Of a DNA stretch of 64,000 bases, positions 33,746-43,066 are shown in pieces (positions within the stretch are counted from its first letter, which is position 1; the number at the start of each line of letters is the position of its first letter). A program made the translations under genes and the position numbers. Source of the stretch: Companilactobacillus zhongbaensis (GTDB lineage Bacteria; Bacillota; Bacilli; Lactobacillales; Lactobacillaceae). Below the pieces are notes generated by a model. It ran no database searches. It worked only from the letters and a program-made list of their open reading frames with translations, and was not told the DNA's origin. The stretch lies in the NCBI RefSeq assembly GCF_003946515.1, contig NZ_RHOM01000003.1, positions 81,979 through 145,978 on the forward strand, in the 5' to 3' direction.

Positions 33746-35848
33746 CTATGCAACCCGAGCTGCAGAATTCTCACTAATCACAATCGAGCCATCAACCAAA
33801 TCAGCTCTCAAACTCTTAACGTCTAGATTATCAAGATAAAACTCAGCAACCTTATCACGGATCTGTTGCTCAACCACCCGTCTCAAAGGACGAGCACCCA
33901 TAGCTTCATCATAACCTTCATCGATCAACCAGTCCTTAGCTTCAGGACTAATAACCAATGACAAACCTTTCTTAGCCAAGCTCTTATCAACATCGTCAAT
34001 CAACAAATCAACGATCTGATGAAGATCATCTTTAGACAAGTGATGAAATTCAACAATTCCGTTGAATCTGTTCAAAAATTCTGGACGGAAGTATGGTGCT
34101 AACTTATCCATCAACTTTTCATCTTTGTTATTCTCGTTACCAAATCCGGCGTTAGATGTAGCAATGATGATCGTATTCTTAAAATCGACCACATTACCTT
34201 GACCATCAGTCAAACGTCCGTCATCCATAACTTGTAACAACAAGGTCAAAACTTGTGGGTTAGCTTTTTCAATTTCATCGAGTAAGACAATTGAGTATGG
34301 ATTACGTCTTACTTTTTCGGTCAAAGTGTTGCCATTGTCTTCGTATCCGACGTAACCAGCTGAAGTACCGATCAATTTTGAAACGGCCGTCAGATCAGAA
34401 TACTCTGACATATCAAGTCTAATAATAGCATCCTTGCTTCCAAACATGTCGTTGGCTAATTGTTTGACTAATTCAGTCTTACCGACTCCGGTAGGTCCGA
34501 CGAACAAGAAACTTCCGATTGGACGATTTCCTTCATCAAATCCAGCCCGATTACGACGAATAGCACGAACGACCATGTCGACTGCCTTGTCTTGGCCGAT
34601 TACTTTCGACTTGAGACGATCACCCATCGTCTTCAATCTTTGGATATCACTGGTTCCCATTTGTGAAACTGGTACGCCAGTTAATCTCTGAACTGCTTCG
34701 GCAATATCATTGACTGTTGCCACTGGTTCAGCTTGTTTTTCATCGCCTGCTGATAATTTTTGTTGAATCTGTTCAATTTCTTTTTTCAAGGTAGCTGCTT
34801 TTTCAAAGTCTTCTGTTAAAGCAGCTTTTTCTTTGGCAGTTTCTTTAGCCTTTAAATCTTGTTCAAGAGTAACTTTATCAGTTACCGGATGTTTAGCAGC
34901 TAAGTGAGCTGCTGTCATGTCGATCAAGTCGATTGCCTTATCTGGCAATGATCTTTGTGGTAAATATTGGACTGAATAATCAACCGCAGCCTTCAAAACG
35001 TCATCTGGTAATTTTACGTGATGATGATCTTCATAGGCTTTGCGAAGTCCCTTTAAGATGGCAAAAGACGATTCTTTACTGGGTTCGTTGATCACAACAT
35101 CGTTGAATCTTCTAGCTAAAGCTCCGTCTTTCATAATAGTATTCCGATATTCATCTTGGGTAGTTGCACCGATCAAGGACAATTCACCACGACTTAAAGC
35201 CGGCTTGATAATGTCAGCTAAGCCTTTGCTACCAGAGTCATCCCCTGATGAGCCAGCGCCCATGATCTGGTGGATCTCGTCAAAAAACAGAACGACATTC
35301 TTAGCTTGCTTTACTTCTTTCATCAAGTTTTGAATGTTTTCTTCGAATGATCCACGATACTGTGTACCTGCTTCAAGTGCTGATAAGTCGATTGAGATGA
35401 TCTGCTTATCTTTGATAGCTTCCAGAACATCGCCCTTGACGATTGCTTGAGCGAGTCCTTCGACAACTGCGGTCTTACCGACACCAGCATCACCGACTAA
35501 AATGGGATTGTTCTTCGTCCGTCTACTCAAGATCTCAGCGGTTTCTTGGATCTCCTTATCACGTCCGATAACGGGATCGAGCTTTCCTTCTTTAGCTTCT
35601 TGAGTTAAATTACGTCCTAATTTACTTAAAATTCCGGCTGGTTGTTTTGCTTCTGATTGATTTACTGGGATTTGTTTACCTGCGTTTTCTGATTGATATT
35701 TAGCTAATTCTTCAGGAGTCAATTCATGTCCGTTAACGAAATATCTCGTACCTGAATTGCTCCGATCGTTCGAGTTCATAAATCTGTTGAAAATGTCGTC
35801 CATGTTGTCTGTTGAGAATGGATCGGCATCCCAAAATGATCTAGCCAT
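33746..35848 (-). CDS. clpL: ATP-dependent Clp chaperone ClpL
   Basis: A 700-residue HSP100 chaperone of the ClpL type found in lactic acid bacteria, protecting proteins under heat and other stress. A short non-canonical N-terminus with [18 protein letters not shown] precedes AAA domain 1 ([16 protein letters not shown], Walker [10 protein letters not shown]), a short coiled middle region and AAA domain 2 ([42 protein letters not shown]). No IGF/L loop for ClpP is evident by eye. The ATG has GGAGG upstream, 13 nt after the small HTH gene, so the two form one operon. No clear CtsR heptad repeat was seen upstream. Confidence 0.94.
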   Translation of the reverse strand: MARSFWDADPFSTDNMDDIFNRFMNSNDRSNSGTRYFVNGHELTPEELAKYQSENAGKQIPVNQSEAKQPAGILSKLGRNLTQEAKEGKLDPVIGRDKEIQETAEILSRRTKNNPILVGDAGVGKTAVVEGLAQAIVKGDVLEAIKDKQIISIDLSALEAGTQYRGSFEENIQNLMKEVKQAKNVVLFFDEIHQIMGAGSSGDDSGSKGLADIIKPALSRGELSLIGATTQDEYRNTIMKDGALARRFNDVVINEPSKESSFAILKGLRKAYEDHHHVKLPDDVLKAAVDYSVQYLPQRSLPDKAIDLIDMTAAHLAAKHPVTDKVTLEQDLKAKETAKEKAALTEDFEKAATLKKEIEQIQQKLSAGDEKQAEPVATVNDIAEAVQRLTGVPVSQMGTSDIQRLKTMGDRLKSKVIGQDKAVDMVVRAIRRNRAGFDEGNRPIGSFLFVGPTGVGKTELVKQLANDMFGSKDAIIRLDMSEYSDLTAVSKLIGTSAGYVGYEDNGNTLTEKVRRNPYSIVLLDEIEKANPQVLTLLLQVMDDGRLTDGQGNVVDFKNTIIIATSNAGFGNENNKDEKLMDKLAPYFRPEFLNRFNGIVEFHHLSKDDLHQIVDLLIDDVDKSLAKKGLSLVISPEAKDWLIDEGYDEAMGARPLRRVVEQQIRDKVAEFYLDNLDVKSLRADLVDGSIVISENSAARVA

Positions 35849-35861
35849 AAAATAGCCTCCC

Positions 35862-36083
35862 TCACTTTAGATAGTGCAACTCCAAATCACGAAGAACTCT
35901 CCACATTTCCAAGTTTTGTGCCTTGGCAATTGCATCTATATCTCTAATATTTAATGATGTCGCGGAAGATTGTTTTTTATTGAAGGACTTGTGGAGCGTG
36001 GTATATCCGTAGCCACTCTTTTTGGAAATTACGTAAATCGTTAAATGGTTATCCTTCAAATAAGATTTGATATCTATATACAT
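35862..36083 (-). CDS. small helix-turn-helix-like protein preceding clpL
   Basis: A 73-residue basic protein. [30 protein letters not shown] looks like two helices of a DNA-binding domain, followed by [21 protein letters not shown], similar in layout to XRE-like domains. The ATG at 36083 has a GGAGG box nine bases away; an upstream ATG lies before this box. It is co-transcribed with clpL. Three evenly spaced palindromes lie over its promoter, so it may be the regulator that binds them. I do not recognise a named family. Confidence 0.75.
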   Translation of the reverse strand: MYIDIKSYLKDNHLTIYVISKKSGYGYTTLHKSFNKKQSSATSLNIRDIDAIAKAQNLEMWRVLRDLELHYLK

Positions 36084-36113
36084 GATTCTTATCCTCCACA
36101 AATAATAGTATAA

Positions 36114-36160
36114 CACATCTGTGATATATTACAAGTGTGAAATACCACAAATGTGAAATA
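36114..36160. promoter_or_regulatory. three 16-bp-spaced CACANNTGTG operators and promoter of the HTH-clpL operon
   Basis: ACATCTGTGATATA at 36115, ACAAGTGTGAAATA at 36131 and ACAAATGTGAAATA at 36147 are direct repeats with an exact 16-bp period; the outer two are CACA-NN-TGTG palindromes. On the minus strand a TATACT -10 lies just downstream (about 36108-36113), so the sites cover the -35 and upstream region. Confidence 0.7.
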
Positions 36161-36230
36161 ATTTTATACTGTTGATTATACCCTAGTTTGTTAAAATAAA
36201 CATGCACCAGTCAAAAAAAGGAATGACGAG

Positions 36231-37946
36231 ATGAAGGAATTACTAAATAATATCGACAAGCTAGCAAAGATATATGAACAGTTCGACTTGCTAGACTTTC
36301 GTTGCCACAAGGCACTACCACTAACTTTTAACAAGCAAGACAGTAAGGCGTTGCTCCATCAAAACAAGCGTCTTTATTTAAGTTACCGTTATTTAAACCG
36401 AGAAAAAACTCGTCTAACTAACCTTATCTTGAACGAATCGATTGACTTAAAAGAGCCAAATTTCCAAACTAATTTGACTTTGCACCCAGAGTTGATCGAA
36501 AAAGCTTTGAAATTGAAAAATATTGATGATAATCACAACCAAGAAAAAAGCATCGCTCCAAAACGAAATCGAAAGATCAACAAATTAAAGCATTTGATCA
36601 ATTTGATTGCTGATGAAGACTTAGCTTTAAGTCGCGGTTATCTCAACCAAATGAAGATTTTGATATCCAACAACTTCCCTGCACTTTCACCACTGAGAGC
36701 TGAAAAATACCAACCAAAAGAATTGTTGAATGATCTAACCTTTCGAACTGATCTCATGCAATTCGATTATGATCGTTACTTATATGAAGACTTCAAGACC
36801 GAAAGCTTTTTAAAGTATTTGATTTATCGTGAGGTCAAACGGATCCCTAGTTTTGTCGAGTCATTCGATGCCAGAGAGATCATCCCTGATGCCGGAGAAT
36901 GCGGTTTCTCGGGTATCGCCTATGAGATTGAGATCGACGGCATCAAAGAATGCTATATTACTTTCAAGGGAACTGAAGCCGACATCGACTATACCGAACG
37001 GTCACGAAGTAAACGAATGGAAAAATACATTCTCGAAGGCTACAAAGACTGGGACTACAACGTGAACGCCATTTTGATCGGGAACAATATCGACTTAGAT
37101 CAAATGGAAGTTGCTCGACAATTTATCGCTTACGTGAAAGCCAATATTGACCAAGATTGTAAGCTATATGGCTTAGGACACTCTCTAGGAGGTCATTTTG
37201 TCCAGACCCTCCAATTAGTCGACAACTCATTTGATGCTGGTTACACCATGAATTCAGCGCCTGTACAGCTTCGACAAGTTCAGGCATTAAAGCCAGATCT
37301 ACTAACAGACAAAAATTGGCAAAAAATCTTCAACATCACTGAAGACAAAACCATTACAGCACCATTGAATAACGAAATCAAAAAATTACTACCACGAGAG
37401 TATCCAGAAATAATCAATCAATATTTCGAATTAGACTTAACCCAAATTTTTTACGAATTACCTTATACCATCTGGGTCGGTCAAAAATGGGAATACAACC
37501 TAAACAACTGGAAGTACCCCTTCAAGACACATCCTCATCAATACATGGATATTCATGAAATCAACTCGTATCAAAAATTTTTCGAAGAGTTATTCGCCTA
37601 CACCAAAGACTCGCAAACCGGCGCCCAAATAATCCGCAGCGCCTTCAACTTCGCCAGAGCCAGATTCAAACTATTGAGAGAAAACATCGATCAACCAGAA
37701 ACATACAAATACTTTTATGACTACGCCAACTACTTATACGAATCAGGCATCTTCAACGACAAGCCAACAGTAGTAACCGAATACTTGGAAAAAGAACCAC
37801 AAGCCAGCGTCTGGAAAAGCTCCAAACGAGAATGGCCTTTCCTAAAGAGCTTAAATAAAGACATGTTGAACCTAACAATCTATTTCCACATTATTTATGG
37901 ATCACGACATTTTATGAATAAAAAACCGATTCGGATTTATAAATAG
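36231..37946 (+). CDS. lipase-like alpha/beta hydrolase with an unknown N-terminal region
   Basis: A 571-residue soluble protein with no signal peptide. Residues 1-190 are helical and charged and not recognised. The C-terminal two thirds contain a hydrolase-like core: SGIAYEIEIDGIKECYITFKG near residue 225 and the lipase elbow LYGLGHSLGGHFVQTLQL near residue 308, whose Ser would be the nucleophile. Such lipase_3/DUF2974-like folds occur in uncharacterised Firmicutes proteins and in some toxin-like proteins. It is divergent from the HTH-clpL operon and could share its operators. The 3' third has an A/C-rich coding strand. Function unknown. Confidence 0.7.
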   Translation: MKELLNNIDKLAKIYEQFDLLDFRCHKALPLTFNKQDSKALLHQNKRLYLSYRYLNREKTRLTNLILNESIDLKEPNFQTNLTLHPELIEKALKLKNIDDNHNQEKSIAPKRNRKINKLKHLINLIADEDLALSRGYLNQMKILISNNFPALSPLRAEKYQPKELLNDLTFRTDLMQFDYDRYLYEDFKTESFLKYLIYREVKRIPSFVESFDAREIIPDAGECGFSGIAYEIEIDGIKECYITFKGTEADIDYTERSRSKRMEKYILEGYKDWDYNVNAILIGNNIDLDQMEVARQFIAYVKANIDQDCKLYGLGHSLGGHFVQTLQLVDNSFDAGYTMNSAPVQLRQVQALKPDLLTDKNWQKIFNITEDKTITAPLNNEIKKLLPREYPEIINQYFELDLTQIFYELPYTIWVGQKWEYNLNNWKYPFKTHPHQYMDIHEINSYQKFFEELFAYTKDSQTGAQIIRSAFNFARARFKLLRENIDQPETYKYFYDYANYLYESGIFNDKPTVVTEYLEKEPQASVWKSSKREWPFLKSLNKDMLNLTIYFHIIYGSRHFMNKKPIRIYK

Positions 37947-37949
37947 AAA

Positions 37950-37985
37950 AACTCACACCTCAAAAAAATTGGGTGTGAGCTTTTT
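37950..37985 (+). terminator. terminator of the lipase-like gene
   Basis: CTCACACC / GGGTGTGAG stem with an A-rich loop and CTTTTT tail, right after the stop. Confidence 0.88.
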
Positions 37986-38164
37986 ATTGAATTAATTATT
38001 TTCCGTTTTTATCACGATTGTATAGATAGATTATCATTTAAAATACTATTGGTAAAAATTATTTTTATTGTATGACAGTTAAAGTTCCATTAAAATTAAT
38101 CTATTGCTTATGTTTCCTAATCAGGATCATAAGCAACAGTCAAATTAATGGGGGGATTAGAGAA

Positions 38165-38886
38165 ATGAAAAAAATTCATTTTTCTTAACTGGCGCTGCTC
38201 TTATGGCAGCAACAGTATTTTTAACAACTAGCAATACAGCGGATGCAAGTGGTATTGCTACAACAAAAGCGAACGGTCAAATCGCTCAACTTTATCAAAG
38301 CGATGGATCACTAGCTACAAGGGGATTAGCTCCAAACACACCATGGGCAGTTGGACAAACAATTTCGTTGAACAATCAGACATATTACCAAGTATCAACC
38401 AACGAATACGTGGCAGCTTCTGACGTTAACTATGTAGTGGGTAATAATGACAACATGACAGTAACAGTTAAAGCGATGTCAACTCCTATCTACAGTGATG
38501 AAACAAATTGGGAAATTGGCGACAACGACGATATGGTTCCATATGGTTCATCATACAAAGTTAATAGAATCGTCACCAACCAATACGGATTCACCTTCTA
38601 TCAAGTATCCGGTCATGGTTGGATCGAAGCGTTATTCTTGAACGTACAAGGAACACCAGGAAATGTTGAACACATCAGTGATTTCAACCCAATGAAATAT
38701 GCCGGTTGGGGAGAACTTGCAGATGATTGTCGGACAATGTTGATTGAACAAGGTGCTGATCCATACTTAGTATCTCAAGTTCCCGATGAATATTTGGAAA
38801 CTGCATCAACGATATCTACCCTTTGGGGTCAAGATGTTGGCGGTTATTACCGTATGGTTGCAGCTTCATATAAAATTACTTACTAA
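38165..38886 (+). pseudogene. SLAP-domain surface protein with a frameshift in the signal peptide
   Basis: A GGGGGG box precedes an ATG at 38165 that runs MKKIHFS and then hits TAA. One extra base in the A7 (38168-38174) or T5 tract would continue in frame as a normal signal peptide (FLTGAALMAATVFLTTSNTADAS) into a 227-residue open frame from 38203. The mature part holds two S-layer-protein-like SLAP repeats (AQLYQSDGSLATRGL...YYQVSTNEYVAASDV and TPIYSDETNWEI...FYQVSGHGWIEALFL) and an unrecognised C-terminus. It is either a pseudogene, a slip-strand phase-variable gene, or a sequencing error. Confidence 0.78.
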
Positions 38887-38910
38887 AAAATCAACACAGT
38901 TCTGATAATA

Positions 38911-38957
38911 AAAGCCTCACAATTATGTTGTCGTGACATAATTGTGAGGCTTTTTTT
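38911..38957. terminator. bidirectional terminator
   Basis: A 16-base perfect stem (AGCCTCACAATTATGT / ACATAATTGTGAGGCT) with 7-nt loop and seven T serves the SLAP gene and the convergent lipoprotein gene. Confidence 0.92.
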
Positions 38958-38966
38958 GCAAATGGA

Positions 38967-39797
38967 CTAATTTTCAGCCGGTTGACCTTGACTCCAAGTT
39001 CCATCAGGGAATACTGTGAAATCAGCATTTCCAGACCACATGCCAGGGTGTGCCTTTGTTCGGACCCAATATGCCATGGCTCCGGAACCAGTTTCTGTCA
39101 ATGAGCTCCCTCCACTAGACATCACTCCCATGTTAGTATCAGCAGAAATACCAGCATTATTACGAATAACATCCATAGCTTGTTGTGGACTTGTAATTTG
39201 GCCGGACTGTGTCTCTTCAGCTGGTTGTTCACTCGCAGTATGGTCACTTTGAGTGTCAGTATTTTTTGTATTTGAAGATTGTTCATCAGCAGAACTATCT
39301 TCATCCCCTTCAGTTTTTTGAACTCCCAATACAGAAACCTTTCCCAAAACATAATCAGAATTCAAATAAACAAAACGAGCGTCCCCTGTCAAAATATCTT
39401 CAGGGACCTGTTCAAATATCTGATTAACCTTAACGGACTTATGAGGTTTCAAAGAAACAGAACCAGATAAGGCAGATTGAACCTTAGAATCCTCATCACT
39501 AAAAATCAAAAATTTAGCCTTATCAAACTTAACCGTCTTATTTCCCTTATTTTTGACAGTCATAGAAATCATGTAAACCTTAGACGAAGAATTGTCCTGT
39601 GTCTCATCTTGGTGTTCCTTAAACGAAAACGACAAATCTTTCCGATCAGCCTTAGACAAATCTTGATAAAATCCAGCTTTACTAACTTCAGAAGCATCGC
39701 TACCCTGCTCCGAACTAGAAGAGCTAGGATTAGATGAACACCCACTCAAAAACAAAATTAAACAAAAGGCAACAACAAAAATCCCTTTCTTACGCAT
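38967..39797 (-). CDS. predicted lipoprotein with DUF4352-like domain
   Basis: A 276-residue exported lipoprotein: a 19-residue hydrophobic signal ending in lipobox LSGC, a Ser-rich linker, then a beta-rich domain (KVYMISMTVKNKGNKTVKF, FLIFSDEDSKVQ, SLKPHKSVKVNQIF) like the telokin/DUF4352 domains of Firmicutes lipoproteins. A Thr/Ser/Gln-rich spacer leads to a C-terminal part, MAYWVRTKAHPGMWSGNADFTVFPDG, that may be a separate small domain. It is anchored outside the membrane. The role is unknown. The DNA of its first half is very A/C-rich on the plus strand. Confidence 0.8.
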   Translation of the reverse strand: MRKKGIFVVAFCLILFLSGCSSNPSSSSSEQGSDASEVSKAGFYQDLSKADRKDLSFSFKEHQDETQDNSSSKVYMISMTVKNKGNKTVKFDKAKFLIFSDEDSKVQSALSGSVSLKPHKSVKVNQIFEQVPEDILTGDARFVYLNSDYVLGKVSVLGVQKTEGDEDSSADEQSSNTKNTDTQSDHTASEQPAEETQSGQITSPQQAMDVIRNNAGISADTNMGVMSSGGSSLTETGSGAMAYWVRTKAHPGMWSGNADFTVFPDGTWSQGQPAEN

Positions 39798-39949
39798 AAA
39801 AAAATCCCCCTATAAATTTAAACCTAACTAAAAGTATGCCAATTAACACAACAATAAATAAATGATAGAAAACAATAATATTAATACTAATCATCAACAT
39901 GGTTTGCAAAAAGAATACACAACCAAATGAAATATCAAAAAAATAACAA

Positions 39950-39978
39950 AAAGACGTCAAGAGAAAAACTCTCAACGC
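39950..39978 (-). terminator. terminator of the XRE regulator gene
   Basis: GTTGAGAG / CTCTTGAC on the minus strand with a five-base loop, followed by GTCTTTTTG, 30 nt after the regulator stop. Confidence 0.78.
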
Positions 39979-40007
39979 CATTTGTAAAAACTAAGAAAAC
40001 ACAATAC

Positions 40008-40340
40008 CTAATCATTGTTTCTGCGTGATCGAACAAAATCCATAAAATCAGTAATCAAATCTTTCTCATCCTTACTAAAATTACGAAATTGACCGTCCAA
40101 CTGCGAAGCCACTAATCCATTATCATTCGAAGAAGGATCATTAGTAATTCCCAGTAAATAATCACTAGATGTACCCAAAATTTTAGATAACTTTACCAAA
40201 TCTATATTATTTGGTTGACGTGTTCCTCGCTCAAAACTAGAAATAGTAGACTTCGTCTTCGAAATAAGAATAGCCAATTCCATTTGCTTCATCTTCTTCT
40301 TTTTGCGAAGTTCCCTAATCCTCTTCCCTAGTGGTAGCAT
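40008..40340 (-). CDS. XRE-family transcriptional regulator
   Basis: A 110-residue protein with a Cro/C1-type HTH at residues 5-62 (IRELRKKKKMKQMELAILIS, then TISSFERGTRQPNNIDLVKLSKILGTSSDYLLG) and a short C-terminal helix. A GGGGGA box precedes the ATG. It is monocistronic. Its target may be itself or the nearby lipoprotein; nothing in the sequence decides this. Confidence 0.88.
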   Translation of the reverse strand: MLPLGKRIRELRKKKKMKQMELAILISKTKSTISSFERGTRQPNNIDLVKLSKILGTSSDYLLGITNDPSSNDNGLVASQLDGQFRNFSKDEKDLITDFMDFVRSRRNND

Positions 40341-40449
40341 GTAATTCCCCCTAAAATCAAAATAAACATAATAATATTTTACCTAAAAAAATCAAAAAAA
40401 TGGCAGATCACAAAATGTCAGCAATTTTTTGACAAAACAAAAAGAGAAA

Positions 40450-40487
40450 TCGCGGCTTTCACGAGCGACGAAGGAGCAAGTGAAACA
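40450..40487. repeat. fragment of repeat family A
   Basis: GGCTTTCACGAGCGACGAAGG then GAGCAAGTGAAA matches the second hairpin of copy A2. The surrounding 40341-40665 carries no gene and is extremely A-rich. Confidence 0.6.
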
Positions 40488-40665
40488 GCAAGAAAAAGCA
40501 CAAACAAAGTAAGAACCGATCAAAAGACCAAATTAGTAAAATAGATAAATACAAGAAAAAAATGAAGTAATAACATAAAAGAATAAGTACAACCAACAAA
40601 AACCAAAACAACATACCACCATAAAAATAAGTACCGTATCCCACGAAAAAAAGGAAATTTGTATA

Positions 40666-40850
40666 ACCTTAGAATCTGGGAGGGTGGAGGAAATTCGCTG
40701 TCAGGTGTGAGATTTCACTTGGCAATTTCATTGCCTAGTGAAAGGCCGAGTTTTGAGATGTCCTGGCGAACTTCCCGGATAGCTCAAAATCGTGCCCACA
40801 CCGTTCCACAGCGAAATTTCCGGAACCCTCCCAGATTCGGCAGTGAACCA
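40666..40850 (-). repeat. structured intergenic repeat family A, copy A3
   Basis: Outer stem GAATCTGGGAGGG / CCCTCCCAGATTC, inner AAATTTCGCTGT / ACAGCGAATTT, GGTGTGGG / TCTCACACC, a TTTTGAG...CTCAAAA hairpin and TTTCACTAGGCAAT / ATTGCCAAGTGAAA. The pairing plan equals A1 with many compensatory changes. It lies between pgi and the XRE gene and reads in the pgi direction. Confidence 0.87.
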
Positions 40851-40938
40851 CCCACCCAACAACCACCTCAACAAAAAATTAACCACAAAAAAGCGCCAAG
40901 AGCAAAAGCTCCCAGCACTAAAACAAAAAACCTAAAAA

Positions 40939-42279
40939 TTAAAGACGCTTGTTCAACTCCTTGCCAAGCTCTTCGAAGCCAGGCTTACCAAGCAATCCAA
41001 ACATATTCTTCTTATAAGCTTCAACACCAGGTTGGTTAAATGGATTAATACCATTCAAGTAACCAGAAACAGCAACTGTAGCTTCAAAGAAGTAGATCAA
41101 ATAACCTAAAGTAAAGGCATCTTGTTCTGGAATGTGGATACTCATAACAGGAACGCCACCGTCAGTATGTGCAAGCACAACACCTTCGTAGGCACGTTTG
41201 TTAGCAAAGTCCATTGTCTTGCCTTCAAGATACTTCAAACCATCAAGGTCTTTTTCTTCCTTAGGGATTTCAATATCATGTCTAGGCTTGTCGATCATAA
41301 CTACTGTTTCCATCAAGTTACGACGACCTTCTTGGATGTATTGACCTAATGAGTGAAGGTCAGTTGAGAAGTTAGCTGATGAAGGATAAATACCCTTTTG
41401 GTCTTTACCTTCTGATTCACCCATCAATTGCTTCCACCATTCACCTAAGTATTGCAGGTTTGGTTCGTAGTTTTCAAGCAATTCTGTTGTGTAACCTTTA
41501 CGGTACAAGATGTTTCTTGTAGCAGCATACTTGTATGCTTCGTTCTTTGTAAGATCATCTGAAGTATAATCTTTACGAGCAGCAGCAGCACCTTCCATCA
41601 ACTTGTCGATGTCGATACCTGCAACTGCGATTGGCAATAGACCAACAGCTGAAAGAACTGAGAAACGTCCACCGATGTCATCAGGAACAACGAATTCTTC
41701 GTAGCCTTCTGCATCTGATTCGCTCTTCAAAGCACCCTTAGCACAGTCTGTTGTAGCAAAGATACGTTCTTTAGCGCCTTCTTTACCATATTTTTCAACT
41801 AATTTAGCCTTCAAAACTCTAAATGCGATAGATGGTTCTGTTGTAGTACCAGATTTTGAAATAACATTGATACTGAAATCACGATCTCCGATTACTTCAA
41901 GTAAATCTGAAAGGTAGTTAGGAGAAATTGAGTTACCAGCAAAGTAAACTTCTGGTACATCTCGTTCATTTTTAACGTTATAAAATGATGAACTTAGAAA
42001 GTCGATTGCCATACGTGCACCGAGGTATGAACCACCGATACCAATACCAACAAAGACTTCTGAGTTTGATTGAATCTTCTTAGCAGCTTCTTTGATACGA
42101 GCAAATTCTTCTTTGTCGTAATCTTCAGGTAAATCTATGAATCCACGGAAATCGTTACCTGCACCAGTACCTTCACGTAATTCCTTGTCGGCTGCAGTAA
42201 CCATGGCTTGCATTTCGCCAAGCTCATTTTCATGAATAAATTTGCCTAATTTTGAATCATCAAATTTAATGTGTGTCAT
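40939..42279 (-). CDS. pgi: glucose-6-phosphate isomerase
   Basis: A 446-residue glycolytic enzyme interconverting glucose-6-phosphate and fructose-6-phosphate. [35 protein letters not shown] (phosphate site), [14 protein letters not shown] and the C-terminal [14 protein letters not shown] are diagnostic. The ATG at 42279 follows AAGGAG by nine bases and starts with the usual [10 protein letters not shown]; a longer frame from 42321 is not supported. Confidence 0.96.
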   Translation of the reverse strand: MTHIKFDDSKLGKFIHENELGEMQAMVTAADKELREGTGAGNDFRGFIDLPEDYDKEEFARIKEAAKKIQSNSEVFVGIGIGGSYLGARMAIDFLSSSFYNVKNERDVPEVYFAGNSISPNYLSDLLEVIGDRDFSINVISKSGTTTEPSIAFRVLKAKLVEKYGKEGAKERIFATTDCAKGALKSESDAEGYEEFVVPDDIGGRFSVLSAVGLLPIAVAGIDIDKLMEGAAAARKDYTSDDLTKNEAYKYAATRNILYRKGYTTELLENYEPNLQYLGEWWKQLMGESEGKDQKGIYPSSANFSTDLHSLGQYIQEGRRNLMETVVMIDKPRHDIEIPKEEKDLDGLKYLEGKTMDFANKRAYEGVVLAHTDGGVPVMSIHIPEQDAFTLGYLIYFFEATVAVSGYLNGINPFNQPGVEAYKKNMFGLLGKPGFEELGKELNKRL

Positions 42280-42327
42280 TCTTCTCTTCTCCTTCAATAT
42301 CTCTAAAACTAGATTAATCATTTTTCA

Positions 42328-42957
42328 TCATAATTTCAATTCTTTTATACGTTTTTTCACAATATGACAAATAAAATATAACAGAAATCCAATTGCAGTT
42401 CCAATTGTATTGCTTATCACATCATCAATATCGGAAACTCCGGTCCGAAGTAAAAATTGTAAGGCTTCGATGGAAACGGAAATTAACGCTCCAATCATTA
42501 CGACCCGCCAAAATCCCCGATTCTTCTTACCGAGCATAGGGACAAAAATACCCATGGGAATAAACCAACCGATGTTACCAAACAAATTATAATAAAAATC
42601 GAGCGACGATTTTGCACCGAGCAGCTTAAACGTTTCAACAAACGGTTCAATATTGATGTCAGTCAGTGGACGATGCCAGTAAAATTTAAACTGCCATAAG
42701 AAATATCCATCCCTGAATACGGTCAAAAAGAACAGTAGAAAAACATAAAACGCGAAGACGCTGACCCAAAACTCATGATGAAACGACGGCTTCTCTTTTT
42801 TCAGACGTAGCCAAATTATTCGGAGAAAAATAAAAAACAACGTGTATAATATTGCTTTATCCACTCCAAAAAAAGATAATCGGATAAGAGGAAAATGATT
42901 AATTCTAGTTGCGTACAGATTTGCTATATAATTGTATAGCGGGCCTAAAAATATCAT
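42328..42957 (-). CDS. VanZ-like family membrane protein
   Basis: A 209-residue membrane protein with five or six hydrophobic segments. The central FLTVFRDGYFLWQFKFYWHRPLTDINIEPF and NIGWFIPMGIFVPML, then SIEALQFLLRTGVSDIDDVI and NTIGTAIGFLLYF, are signature parts of VanZ-like proteins. These are common in Firmicutes; one member gives low-level teicoplanin resistance, most are uncharacterised. The start at 42957 has a GAGGG box. It lies 48 nt upstream of pgi. Confidence 0.85.
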   Translation of the reverse strand: MIFLGPLYNYIANLYATRINHFPLIRLSFFGVDKAILYTLFFIFLRIIWLRLKKEKPSFHHEFWVSVFAFYVFLLFFLTVFRDGYFLWQFKFYWHRPLTDINIEPFVETFKLLGAKSSLDFYYNLFGNIGWFIPMGIFVPMLGKKNRGFWRVVMIGALISVSIEALQFLLRTGVSDIDDVISNTIGTAIGFLLYFICHIVKKRIKELKL

Positions 42958-43066
42958 TTTTTCATTCCCTCTCAATTTTTATATAATGAATATTATACTT
43001 GCAATTAAGCTCATTGTGGCTTAATTATTTCAAATTAATAAGTAAACTTTAACAAAGGATTTATAA

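Noticed and set aside
39790..39981. 63-codon hydrophobic open frame on the minus strand
   Set aside because: It has no ribosome site and its start lies on the terminator hairpin of the XRE regulator gene; hydrophobic bias follows from T-rich DNA.
40459..40644. 61-codon hydrophobic open frame on the minus strand
   Set aside because: It lies in the T/G-skewed flank of repeat A3 and encodes mostly Leu/Phe; no ribosome site or family.
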